64,000 nucleotides of DNA, taken from the NCBI GenBank assembly GCA_000222875.2, contig AFRD01000105.1, positions 1 through 64,000 of the forward strand, in the 5' to 3' direction. The notes beneath the pieces are model-generated. The model did not search any database and was not told the origin of the DNA. It worked only from the letters and a program-made list of their open reading frames with translations. This document shows positions 10,491 to 22,296 of the stretch, one piece after another. The stretch's first letter is position 1; each line of letters starts with the position of its first letter. The position numbers and the translations under genes were made by a program. The DNA comes from Periglandula ipomoeae IasaF13. Its lineage: Eukaryota > Ascomycota > Sordariomycetes > Hypocreales > Clavicipitaceae.

Positions 10491-13043
10491 TAATTGGAAT
10501 CGGACGACGGACAAGCCGTTGTAAGGAATCCAAATTGTTTGGACTGTAATCTGCCACTCATGAACCGCTGCCAATTTGAAGGCGGCTCGGCGTGCGAGTT
10601 TACCCAATGACCTCCGCACCCGAACTGCAGCTTTAGCCCCGACAGGCTGTGTCATGAACGTTCTTATCATGTGCGACTCTCTTTGGCGCCTTGTATGCAG
10701 TTTATTATGGAATAGTTCCTCGGTGTGTGAATCTGGGAGGAGATGAGATTTCGTTGACAGCCACGGCCAGCATGCCATTCCAATCATGGCCGCCTATCTT
10801 TTTTGCGGATCTCAGCTGGTGAGGTCGATGAACATCCAATATTGCTACTCTGAATCCTCGAATCGGATAGGAACCAGCGAGCGGCTTCTTCTGACAGATT
10901 CGATGTTGCCCACTCTTCCAGATATTCGTGCGCTGTACGACGATTGACCTGACCATGGCGTCTTCATCCTTCTCAGGCAAACTTCAGCCACCTTCTGACA
11001 AAGGTCTCGGGAGTTGGTCGCACGAAGTGCCTTGGGTATGATAGCCCCGATTAAGATTGTGTATGCCGCCACGCCCAAGCGGTCCTCGTTGGAGTCATCG
11101 CATACTTAGCGAGTGATGACTTCGCCCAATCGTTAAGGTTCCATAAGATGAAGCAATTTCATGGCGCTGCTAACATGATATGCTAGTCCCCTCGTTCCAA
11201 TCCAGAACATGGGATAACCTCGGTCAGCCACTCCCTGTGGATATCTGCAAAGAGCATGCTCATCAGCCCAGACCACGGAGTAAAGGGACTTCCGTAGCTT
11301 CTCTTCATCCCATATCCAGGGCTTTTCCTTTCCTTTCAATCATGTTGGTATGGATATCGCCAAGGCTCAATATCGTCATTCTCCTCCCGAAGCTCAGCGT
11401 GTCGTCGTGTCGTCGTATCGGCCTGGAAACCTTTCAAGTCTTCAAAGCGCCATGTGGCCTGATATGCCTAGCAATGAAGGGCGCAGAGACGGTAAGTTTC
11501 TGATTTGTATGACAGCGGGAAATCAGGGTATAACCCACACCCCGAAAGAACAAAAAGAATCCGCCAAGGCGGCGGCCGGAAGTAGACCTGTCGCACAAGC
11601 TGCGGGCTCGACGAAGCCATAGTAACCACTTGGTCTTCCTTCTCACCTGCTCAAGCTTGCATGGCATGTCCGGTTCGTTGTCCTACGGAAGAAACTCCGA
11701 TTAAATTGGCCGAGCATGGTCATCACGATCGGTGGTCTTTTAGCATGGGAATGTCCTCCGGACCAATATTGAAGCCAAACGCAATTGGCATATATGCCGT
11801 GTTATGTGTTACTGACTCTCTCAAGGAGGGCTGGACCTACGTTAATTGACTTCAAAAATGCGTTTCATCGTGGCCACTTGAGTATGGGAACGGCCGTCCG
11901 TGCTATGCCCAAGGGGAGGCATGATTGGAGCTCGCACACGTGGCGTAGCCGTCGCCCTGCACGGACAATCTCGACCCAACGCCATCAAAGCACTTCGAGG
12001 TCGAATACGCATCAAGCACGCGTAAGATTGCATAGTTATTCTAGCCCCATATATTTCGATAGATTCGGCATGCGAATCTCAAATTTGGCCCTGGGATCGT
12101 ACTTTAGCCCTCGTGCATAATTTTGTCAGCAATTCCAGTCAGGCATTTGGCGGAAATGGGCAAGCCCTATCTGCAACTTAGACATGGAGTCGCTGCAAGA
12201 CGGGTTGTATTCGAATTAATTCAGTGGGAAGATGCTGTTGATATTGTTCGCTGTGACAAACGAGGCTTTGTGGACATGTCTCCCTCCTACTCGACCCGAT
12301 AGTGGCACAGTCCGTCCACTCCATCGTATGCGATTTGTTTTGATGACTTGTGAGAATATGCCCTTTTATGCTCATTACCTGGTATAAAAGTTCGATATAA
12401 GCCACTTCAGTTGCATTCTCGATCAGGGACTTCCCCATGAATGGCCATAAATCCGCTTCACAAGTCGCCGTCACACGATCCGCAGTCATGGGTGGTACGG
12501 AGCCAAGTGGTAGGCGGAGGGACCACTTGGTCATGTACAAAACTTCACAACACTTTCATCTGGTGTATAGATGTAGAGCCGTTCGGATTCCCTTTCTCGT
12601 TGCAGTGCTGACCACGATGAAAGTCACTGCATGTGCTTGTGCAACTCACTCAGGGGCGTCAGCGTCTCAGCAATCTGGCCACATTCTCATAAATCAGAAT
12701 CCAGGGCCGTCTTGGGTTGATGACATATCATTTCTTGGCGACGAATATGCAGGGAGTGAACCCTGAATCCTTATGCAGATGCTGTACGAGAAGGCGTGGG
12801 TATAATTGGCCAGTATAACGTCGTGCCATGGTAAATTTTGACTCTGTGAATATAACGTCACGACTTTGAGGAAATGAAAGAGGTGAGCCGGAAACCGTTT
12901 TCGTTCGACAGTGAGAGGTGATTTGGCAAACACTATAAATACGATGAGCAGGGCTCTCGATCGAACGTGGTATGGCAAACCAACCTTCCTCACTGACAAG
13001 CGTCTTTACTCAACTCTTTGAAGTAAAACTTCTGTCTGCCATC
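10491..13043. other. Gene-poor region, 2.5 kb
   Basis: No reading frame longer than about 135 codons and no motif on either strand. Several minus-strand fragments between 10700 and 11340 look faintly protein-like but cannot be joined into a gene. The right end carries the promoter of the dioxygenase gene; an in-frame upstream ATG at 12972 would add 24 residues to that protein. Confidence 0.35.
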
Positions 13044-14437
13044 ATGACTTCCTTTGTAGCCCAATCTGTGCGTGTGAAGACACACTCCTTGCCTAGAATG
13101 GCTAAGTCATTCACAACCGTGGCGGCTTCAGCTGTCACTCATGCTCAAAGAAAGCCAACACAATCTGCTGCTGAAACAGTAATTCCACCCGGCTGCGCAG
13201 CTACGGTTGGGAACTTTGAAACATTTGTGCTTCCTGAAATTTTTTCAGGAACGCTTTCAGACATGGTTATGGCGAAAGCAATGATCAATGCCTGGAAACG
13301 GGATGGTATTCTGCAGGTAGCCATGTCCCCAAAGCAAGAGCGCCTGTACAGCGAAGCCAGCAAAGTCAGCAAAGAGTTCTTCCAGAAAACGCCAGCTGAG
13401 AAACGTGCTTGCATTAACGACTCAAGCTTTTGCGGATACGTTGCTTCAGGGGAAGAGATTACATCCGAAATTTTCACTATTAGCAAAAATTTGCAGCCGA
13501 CTGACCACAGAGTCCTCTCCGGTTGGCCGTGTCACGGCCCGTGTCCCTGGCCAGACGAGAACATGGAACGCTGCATCATGAGCTATGTGTCTGAAATGGG
13601 GGCTAATGGAGAAAAGCTCCTTCGGATGATTGAACTCGGGCTTGATGTTCCGCCCGGGTCATTGACCAAGTACACACAAGATGGTTGGCATCATATGCGA
13701 GCACTCAGGTACGTCAGACATAGCATCTTGAAGATCTAATGACTTGGTTGATGAATCAAGGTTTCCGCCCCGAGATCGAACAAATGGCAAGGGAAAAGCA
13801 GGCCGAGGCATTGGGGCGCATACAGACTACGGCCTGTTGGTCATGGCCGCTCAAGATGATGTTGGGGGTAGGCGTCTTTTTGTTCTTCGTCCCGAACGCA
13901 ATGATTTGAACATTTGCTGACTACTCCTCTAACAGGGCTGTTCGTGCGAGCACCAGGACAAGGAGAATGCCGTGGCCACGATGAAGTCGCCGGGTCTGCA
14001 GCAAAATCAGAGGATTCAGGTTGGGTATATGTGGCACCCACGCCTGGTGTATTCACGGTCTTCCCTGGTGAGTAGTACGATGACGTTGGGCCATGAACAG
14101 CAATAGAACGAACTCGGCTGATGCATGAACAACAATAGGCGACATGATGCAATACATGACCAACAACTTTCTTCCGTCCACGCCGCACAAGGTTGGTTGA
14201 ATGTCCGCGAGCGCTTTGCTTTCGCATACTTCCATGAGCCCAACTTTAGAGCCGTGGTGAAGCCGCTTCTTGGCTTTGACGTGGCACAAGCCCGTCGAGG
14301 GTATTCATTATGGGACGTACTTCACAGAGATGGCCTTGCGAAATTACCCAGATCGCGGGTCCACTAAAAAGCTACTGCAAGAAGGTCGGTGTGCGATGCT
14401 AAAACAACCCGAGCTCCGGAGCGACATGACGGCTTGA
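13044..14437 (+). pseudogene. 2-oxoglutarate-dependent ethylene-forming-enzyme homolog, disrupted by two frameshifts
   Basis: Exons 13044-13708, 13761-13867, 13936-14067 and 14139-14437 join through three good introns. Family signatures are very clear: GWPCHGPCPWP, DGWHHMRALRFPP, GIGAHTDYGLLVMAAQDDVGG (first His and the Asp of the iron triad), PTPGVFTVFPGD, STPHKV (second His), then NVRERFAFAYFHEPNF (Arg that binds 2-oxoglutarate). These match the ethylene-forming enzymes of Pseudomonas and Penicillium digitatum rather than ordinary dioxygenases. That family converts 2-oxoglutarate to ethylene and CO2, and oxidises L-arginine. In the last exon the frame meets TGA at 14198-14200. One base is missing near 14191-14197, and one extra base near 14296 returns to the original frame for IHYGTYF and NYPDRGSTKK, ending at 14437. 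As it stands the product lacks the 2-oxoglutarate-binding Arg. The N-terminus is Arg/Ser-rich and may target mitochondria. Confidence 0.8.
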
Positions 14438-15581
14438 CGGCATGGCTTGGGGAGGCAACTCCGGGGTTTCCATTCTGTCCGACTTTATAAAGTAGCGAGC
14501 AAGACGTGTATAATCTCCTGGCTCTATCTTCTAAACACCAGTTTGTTTGTACCGGATTGTCGAGGTGGTCGTCGGCCGAGAGGCCAGTTCCAAAGTGTGG
14601 AGAACAATCATGTTGGTTTACACAGTGTCGCAGATAACAAAAACAGGTTGATGACTACTTTTCAGTGTGGTTCAGGTACCAATCTGATGGTCGTTATGCC
14701 AGTTCCTAGCTGAGCCACGACGGCCGCGCGGTGACGCCATATTTCACAGCCTTCCAGATTTCCAGTGCAGGTGAGCAATGATGAGGGTGATGGTGCCCAA
14801 GGCACGAGTACATCCAGATGCACTATAGCGTAATCTGTGGTTGTTCCAACAGACTCAGCCACTCTTGCCTACCGTCGACAAGGCTGCAGACAAGCAGGGT
14901 TTCGAGGGTCCCCTTTAAGAGGATGTGAGAGGACGGCGTTAGCTCGCGGTGGCGAGCTTGCTGAAGTGACTAGTCTGAAATTTACCTGCAACGTTCAGGA
15001 AGCTGTGTTGCCGCGATGTAATTGCCAACAAGTGCTCATGGCAGGTGGCAATGGCAGCGACCGCCCGCAATCGCAATTGCCTCCAATGCTCAAATGCGAT
15101 AGAGCAGTGCAGAACCAGCCTGGGGCTAGCGGCCTCACCGCCTTCTGCATTAGGGCAGATTATCGTCCTACTGAACGCTAGACCCACTTATTCCAGGCTC
15201 GATTTTGTTTTCTGCCGGGTCATTAATTTCCTCAACGGAACAAGACAAAGAATCCGGGGAAAGGAAAAGATGGCTGGGCCTTGCGTGTATCGAGCGTGGT
15301 GCTGTGGCTGCCTGCGCCGGCAGGTGAATTCTTCAGATCCCCGGCACAAGTCTCTGTCTCTGTCTCAGTCTCAGTCTGAGTTCCTTGAGAGCGCATCAAT
15401 TGCCGGCCAGCCGTGAATGCAGCGCTGCCGTAGCCGTCAAAGTAGCTGAGCAATGTCGGCCCACTAGCAGCTGCAGCAGTTCTACCAGACTTGTTCGCGT
15501 GATTAAATGACAGATAGTCTGGGACTGGGAAGCGACATTGAATACCAAGATAGCTAGAGCTCTCTTTCAAAATTCAAGGTC

Positions 15582-15617
15582 CATCGAGCTCTTTGTCATC
15601 GAGCTCTTTGTCATCGA
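15582..15617 (+). repeat. 15-bp tandem duplication
   Basis: The unit CATCGAGCTCTTTGT occurs twice head to tail, at 15582-15596 and 15597-15611, followed by a six-base third start. It lies 0.8 kb upstream of the HMG-CoA reductase start. No function can be inferred. Confidence 0.8.
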
Positions 15618-15924
15618 ATCCGTCAACTCAATGTCTGCCGAGTGACCAGACACTTCCGCCCGTGTTGGTTGTGCCGTCAATGACGATTCTCACACCTCAT
15701 CCAGTCGGAGCCAGATCCAGATCAATCAATGCATCAATCGAACGACTTCAGGCCCAAGGCCCCCATGAGGCCCCTACCAAGCTTGACTCTGCCCCTGACG
15801 GGGCCCCAGTTCCACTGACAGTCACCCGCCTGCCTCCTGGCCGACTGCACCACTCAGCCCGACTGCTGCTTATTAGGCCCCCATCCCCTTACCCATCCAC
15901 ATCCACATTGCTCGGTCGAGGCCT

Positions 15925-15970
15925 ATTTCACCTTCCTCTCTTTCTCTCCTTCCCCTCCTCTCGTGCTTTA
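15925..15970 (+). promoter_or_regulatory. Pyrimidine-rich promoter tract of HMG-CoA reductase
   Basis: A nearly pure C/T run (CCTTCCTCTCTTTCTCTCC and onward) about 450 bp before the ATG. Such tracts commonly precede the transcription start of highly expressed filamentous-fungal genes. This is a family-level expectation; no start site can be read directly. Confidence 0.35.
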
Positions 15971-16412
15971 TTAACGTTCAACACGTCGAGCCGAAGGCGT
16001 GCAGCATCTCCCGCCGCTGCATTGTGCCGTCTCAATTGATCTCGTGGTTAATATTGTTCTCCCGCTCGCAATTCAGGGTCCAGTGCCATCATCGCGCACC
16101 CGCTTTCCACTGATTGGCCCCGCGTTCCCTCCTTTTACAACCACAATCGACTTTTTGCCCGCCACTTTTCAAGACAAGCCATCGGCCCTCCGCCATCTGC
16201 CATCGCAACCCTCACATCTGCTGGCTGTGCTTAAGTACACGGCTCTGCCCTTGATAATCGAGGTAAGTCGGCCAACTTATTTCTTTGTTCCCGAGTCGAG
16301 CTCTGCCATGGTCTGCCTGTCCTTTCAATGCAGAGTCAAAGGCAGCGCGGGCTCCAGCTCTCCAAAACTCCTTCTGCACGCGATCAATGCCTACCACACC
16401 TCGAGGGGCACA

Positions 16413-19400
16413 ATGGCTACACCGTCTCTTGTTATACGCAGGATGACGACGCGCCAACCTCAATCTGATCGTCATTGCTCGCCGTCGCGACATTTACAGC
16501 TGTCGGTCTCGTCTGCTTACACAAAACCAGCTCTTGTCTTAGACCGAGCCGTCGCCGAAAATCCACCCAAGCCCCGATGTCGTAAACCGAACCGCCGAGT
16601 AACCTTCTCCGATCAAGTCGACATGATATCTTCTTCATTTCTACCGACCCGCTTTCGCGGGGAGCCTGACCGCTCCCAAAGCTCTGCCACCCCATCACGT
16701 ATTGGCAAGAAGCTGTCGCCTTTGCTGCAGCTCCTGGCAAGAGTGGCCTGCTCGCACCCGATTCATACCGTAGTCATCATCGCCGTTTTGGCGAGCACCT
16801 CATACGTTGGCCTGATCCAGGACAGCTTTTTCGAGGGTCCTACCAGCCTGTGTAAAGCCGACTGGTCGTCCCTTGTAGACGGCAGCAGGAATTTGATTGT
16901 CAGCCCCGACACCAATTGGCAGTGGACCAATGTTGAGCGAGATGCTGCTACTGTCAAGGACAGCAATCATTTGGCTCTTCTGACATTTGTCTTTCCCGAT
17001 ACGCTCTCGACCGATTCCGCCAGCTCTGCTCCTCGATCACACGTGGTTCCGACTCCCCAGAACCTTTCGATTACGCCACTTCCAGCCACTGAGAACTCCT
17101 TCATAACGTACAGTCAAGACAGCATTCTCGCCTATTCGATTCCCTTCAGCCAGGCTCCCGAATTCATCTCGGCTGCTCAGGAAATCCCCGATGAAGATGC
17201 TGAGGAAATCACGACTCGCCATGGGCGAGAGAAGAAGATGTGGATCATGAAGGCTGCCAAGGTCAATTCTCGTAGTTCCATCGTCAACTGGCTCAGCAAT
17301 GCATGGGTTGAATTCATCGACCTTCTCAAGAACGCCGAAACCCTTGACATCGTCATTATGGTACTTGGTTATCTGTCCATGCATTTGACCTTTGTCTCTC
17401 TCTTTCTATCCATGAGACGAATGGGATCCAACTTTTGGCTGGGCATGAGCACGCTGTTCTCATCTGTCTTCGCGTTCCTGTTTGGCCTTGCTGTGACCAC
17501 CAAGCTGGGTGTCCCGATCAGCGTCATCCTCTTGTCTGAAGGGTTGCCATTCCTCGTTGTGACTATCGGCTTTGAGAAGAATATTGTCCTTACCAGAGCT
17601 GTACTTAGTCATGCAATCGAGCACCGCCGAACGCAGGGGCGCGATGCTAAGCCGGGCAAGAAGTCCGATGCAGGAGAGACGCGGGATATCATCTCCTATG
17701 CAATTCAAGCTGCCATCAAGGACAAGGGTTATGAGATTTTGCGCGATTATGCCATCGAGATCCTGATTCTGTCATTGGGTGCAGCCTCAGAGGTTCAGGG
17801 AGGTCTTCAACAGTTCTGTTTCCTGGCAGCCTGGATTCTCTTCTTTGACTGTATCCTGCTTTTCACCTTTTATACTGCGATTCTGAGCATCAAACTGGAG
17901 ATCAACCGCATCAAGCGACACTATGAGATGCGCATGGCCCTGGAAGCTGACGGCGTTAGCCGTCGTGTGGCCGAGAACGTTGCCAAGAGCAATGATGATT
18001 GGACCCAGTCTAATGGATCTGGATCCAAGAACACCACCTTGTTTGGCCGTATGAGGAGCAGCAGTGTGCCCAAGTTCAAGGTGCTTATGATCTCTGGTTT
18101 CGTTCTGATCAATGTGATCAACATCTGCACGATTCCCTTCCGCAGCCCAAGCTCCTTGTCAACCATTCGTTCTTGGGCCGGTGGTCTGGGTGGAGTCGTT
18201 TCCAGTCCTCCAGTTGACCCTGTCAAGGTCGCTGGCAAGGGCCTCAACGCCATTCTGTCCACTGCTAGAGCAAGTGGGAAGGCAACTCTGGTTACTGTTC
18301 TGACACCCATCAAATATGAACTAGAATATCCCTCCGTTCACTACGCACTGGGAACTTCTCTCGGCGACAGTGCAGCTGGAAATGGCAGCTCCGCTGTTCA
18401 ATTCGACAACTATGGTGTTGGCGGCCGCATGGTGGGAAGCCTCCTGAAGAGCCTCGAGGACCCTGTCCTTTCGAAATGGATTGTCATCGCTTTGGCCCTC
18501 AGTGTCGGTCTGAATGGATACCTTTTCAATGTCGCCAGATGGAGCATCAAGGATCCTAACATTCCCGACCATAACATTGATCGCAAGGAACTGGCCCGGG
18601 CTCAGCGCTTCAACGAGACCGAATCAGCTACCCTGCCATTGGGCGAATATGTTCCCCCCACGCCGAGTCGCACTGAGCCCTCCACGCCAGCCTTGACCGA
18701 TGATGAAGGCGATGGTTTATCCATGTCTAAGCTCAGGTCATCGCGCTCCCAGTCCCAGTCCGAGCATCGGCCAATCGAAGAACTAGAGAAACTGATTGCT
18801 GAGAAACAAACTCATGAGCTCAACGATGAAGAGGTTGTGACCATGTCCATGCGTGGCAAGATCCCTGGTTATGCCCTGGAGAAGGCTTTGAAGGACTTTA
18901 CTCGCGCTGTCAAAGTCCGACGCACCATTATTTCTCGCACGAAGGCCACTTCTGAACTCACCAATGGACTTGATCGATCTAAGCTTCCTTTTGAGAACTA
19001 CAACTGGGAAAGGGTTTTTGGTGCCTGCTGCGAAAATGTCATTGGTTATTTGCCACTCCCTGTTGGTGTGGCTGGTCCACTCGTTATTGATGGACAGAGC
19101 TACTTTATTCCCATGGCCACAACGGAAGGCGTTTTGGTCGCTAGCACGAGTCGTGGCTGCAAGGCAATCAATTCCGGAGGCGGTGCCATCACTGTCCTGA
19201 TAAGCGACGGTATGACCCGTGGTCCCTGCGTCAGTTTTGAGACTTTGGAGCGGGCCGGCGCTGCCAAACTCTGGCTGGACTCGGAAGCTGGACAGAACAC
19301 CATGAAAAAGGCTTTCAACTCCACCAGTCGTTTCGCTCGTTTGCAGCACATGAAGACCGCTCTAGCCGGTACCAATCTATACATCCGATTTAAGACTACT

Positions 19401-20252
19401 ACCGGAGACGCGATGGGCATGAACATGATATCAAAGGGTGTCGAGCATGCTCTAAATGTCATGGCCACTGACGGTGGCTTCGACGATATGAACATTGTCA
19501 CAGTCTCTGGTAACTTCTGTATTGACAAGAAGCCCGCCGCCATGAACTGGATCGACGGCCGTGGCAAGGGCATTGTTGCTGAGGCTATCATTCCCGCTGA
19601 TGTTGTCAAGTCGGTGCTGAAGAGTGATGTTGATGCTTTGGTGGAGCTCAATGTTGCTAAGAACTTGATCGGGTCTGCCATGGCCGGTTCAATCGGTGGT
19701 TTCAACGCTCATGCTGCCAACATCGTAGCTGCCATCTTCCTTGCCACTGGCCAAGATCCTGCCCAGGTCGTAGAGAGCTGCAATTGCATCACCACGATGA
19801 AGAAGTAGGTCCTGCCCTTGGTGTGCGTTATCCTGCATGACATATGTTTTGCTAACAATCTCTGCTCTAGCCTTCACGGATCTCTTCAGATTGCTGTTTC
19901 CATGCCGTCTCTCGAGGTTGGTACTCTCGGCGGTGGTACCATCTTGGAGCCGCAGAGCGCCATGTTGGATATGCTTGGTGTACGAGGATCACACCCCACC
20001 AACCCTGGTGACAATGCCCGACGACTGGCACGCATCATTGGTGCTTCCGTCTTGGCTGGTGAACTGTCTCTCTGCAGTGCTCTGCAGGCCGGCCATCTCG
20101 TCAGAGCACATATGCAGCACAACCGAAGCGCAGCCCCGTCAAGAATCACGACACCTGCTCCTCCTCCCATGACGCCTGTGTCCTTGGCCATGACCAATGC
20201 TCAAGACAAAACCAACAAAAGTGCAGCGGCCCAACAACGGTCAAAGCGGTAA
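16413..20252 (+). CDS. 3-hydroxy-3-methylglutaryl-CoA reductase
   Basis: Two exons, 16413-19804 and 19871-20252 (66-bp intron), encode 1257 residues. The enzyme reduces HMG-CoA to mevalonate with NADPH, the committed step to sterols and other isoprenoids, in the ER membrane. Order: basic N-terminus; first membrane helix near residue 115 (HPIHTVVIIAVLAS); lumenal loop; sterol-sensing domain at about 310-500 (starting LDIVIMVLGYLSMHLTFVSL); polar linker; catalytic domain from about 805. Catalytic landmarks are intact: ENVIGYLPLPVG, TTEGVLVAS (Glu), DAMGMNM (Asp), DKKPAAMNW (Lys), GTLGGGT, and the late His in LQAGHLVRAHMQ. The start was chosen for its strong context CACAATGGC; ATG 16623 (MISSSFLP) gives 1187 residues, closer to typical length, and may be the true start. 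No lesion is seen. It runs toward the nicotinamidase gene. Confidence 0.95.
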
Positions 20253-20527
20253 ACAACAGTCTCAAGTTTCCCCATGGGTGATGGGCGAAACACACAGAAA
20301 AGGGGTGTTGTCGGAGTTCAAATTTCGCATTCCGGGAGTTTCATTTTTGTAACCATGCACAAGGCATTATATAGCAACTTCATACCTACATAGACGACAC
20401 AATGCTACATATAAGGTCGAAGGATGGGTGTCCAGTATATCTAGCCCTAGACTGCCATTGTAATTACTATTCTTACAGCTCCAACAGTTCGTAACATCTG
20501 CCCGTGTCTTCCAATATGACTCGTGAT

Positions 20528-21254
20528 TTAAACCCTCGTCTTGACCAAAGCAATCTCGTCTCCATCCATAGAAATCATCCTCACACCCTTGTCAATAATC
20601 CCTCGTCTGCACTCCTCCCACTGGTCCGGCATCACAGGCTTCGTCCCCTCCTCCACAATAAACGACCTGAACCCTTCCGCGAAGGCATGCTCGGCCGTAG
20701 CCTTGACACAAAAATCAGCCGCCAGCCCTACAACAAACACATCCGTCACACCAGCCGCTCTCAATCTACCGGCTAACCCACTGTCGCTGACACGAAAGGG
20801 ATCATAGAACGCAGAGTACATTTCCACGCGCTCATCTTGGCCCTTGTCAATCACCTCGTCGATCTTTGATGTATCTAGTTCCGGAACGAGCTGTGCGCCC
20901 TTGGTATCCTGCACGCAGTGCGTTGGCCATAGCGTAGTCGTGTACGATCTCGTAGAGTCGCTGGGATGGATGATCTTGGTGGATGATGTGAATGGGGTCG
21001 AGTCGGCGTGGTTTTCTGCGAAGGAGATGTGGTTGGGCGGGTGCCAGTCTCGTGTGGCGGTTTTGAGAACGAAGGGAAGGTTGAGGAGGGTGTTTATTGT
21101 GTCGGCGATGGTGCGGCCTTGAGGGACGGCGAGGGAGCCATGCTGCGATTTGTTAGTAGGCGTGTAAGATTGGGGAGGAATAGAAACGTACGGGTGGACA
21201 GAAGTCTTCTTGGAAGTCGATGACTATTAGGGCTGGCTTGAATGGTTTGGCCAT
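20528..21254 (-). CDS. Nicotinamidase (isochorismatase-like hydrolase)
   Basis: Exons 21254-21192 and 21142-20528 with a 49-bp intron containing CTAAC give 225 residues. The protein deaminates nicotinamide to nicotinate in the NAD+ salvage pathway and so also keeps sirtuin-inhibiting nicotinamide low. The catalytic triad is visible: Asp in VIDFQEDFCPP near residue 12, Lys in VLKTATRDWHP, and Cys in AADFCVKATAEHAF. The metal ligands Asp and two His lie in RDWHPPNHISF. Length and motif spacing match yeast Pnc1. The gene is convergent with HMG-CoA reductase, leaving about 275 bp for both 3' ends. It looks intact. Confidence 0.9.
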
Positions 21255-22296
21255 GGTTTTTGAATGGTGATGTGATGATGTGTGAGTGAGTGAGTTGAAG
21301 TGGGATGAGGTGAGGTGAGTGATGTGCGGGGCGATTGGGCTTGGTATCTGGAAGGGCTGACATGGAGAAGGTTGTGTGCCAGCTTTGTATGTTGATTGAC
21401 AATGGCATGAAATATTTCACGCCGTTTTGGAAGAGGATTGGAGCATATAGAGTCTTGCGAGGTGATTCTCACCACGAAGACTGAATTTTTGGCCCAGTAA
21501 GCCTGTGGTACTGAGACTGATGATACCTGATTGTAGTCGCACATGGTGTAAGTCGCATGTCATGACGGCAAATGCGACCGGAGCAATGAAAGGTCGCTCG
21601 CAAATACGCAACTGGGACAAGACACTCTCGAACAAGGTATCCGTTTCACTCCTTTTTCCATACCAATATTAGGCATTTTGTCTCTACGTACAGATCCCAG
21701 GCATCGCGTATACCTACCTACCTTTACGATACACAATCGTATATGCCCCTCCGCACACACATCCATCGAATAACACCAGAATCCACTGATGAAAACGAGA
21801 ATGATACATCTACCCCATTCAAGACACCTACTTCTCCTCGCATCGTCATGCTGCCTACTGCATCAGAACATGTAAACCGCATCCGCGCCGCAAGGGTTAG
21901 CAACCACAACATGAAAGTGAAAAATGACAGCTCGCCACGAATCCCGATCGTCGTCGGCATGTAAGCTGCATCGTCGCGTACCTTGGCATTCAACGGCGCC
22001 AAGGCCAGATGACCACGTTTATGATATCGTGCGTCAAATTTTATCTGTCACATAACGACGATCGAGATGGGTGTTCGAAATTTACAGCGGGCTGGGTTGC
22101 CGAAGGCAGTCGGGATGGTCAGAAAGGAAAAAACGTTTGAGAAAACGTTCATAAGAACAGTCTTACAGAGATTCCACAATACGAGAACCAGATTAACCAT
22201 AGCCTGTCTTGTTTTACAATACCTCTACCGTATGCTTTGTTATGCAATCTCTAATGCAGACCACCAGCCCAAAAATAAACCAACGCCGCCCAAGTC
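21255..22296. other. Intergenic, no supported gene
   Basis: Contains the presumed promoter of the nicotinamidase gene at its left end and the 3' region of the TRP-channel gene at its right end. Short frames on both strands have no motifs. Confidence 0.35.

Larger units (their letters stand above)
14438..16412. other. Intergenic and upstream region of HMG-CoA reductase
   Basis: No supported gene. It contains a TCTG/TCAG microsatellite-like run at 15350-15380, a 15-bp tandem duplication at 15582-15611, and a pyrimidine-rich tract at about 15925-15970. A GTAAGT at 16262 and a TGCAG near 16334 would frame a 5'-leader intron. Confidence 0.4.

Noticed and set aside
12972..13043. Upstream ATG as start of the ethylene-forming-enzyme homolog
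   Set aside because: In frame, but the added 24 residues have no counterpart I know of; the ATG at 13044 was preferred. Not excluded.
19100..19705. 201-codon minus-strand frame
   Set aside because: Antisense shadow of the HMG-CoA reductase catalytic domain, whose motifs fix the plus strand as coding.
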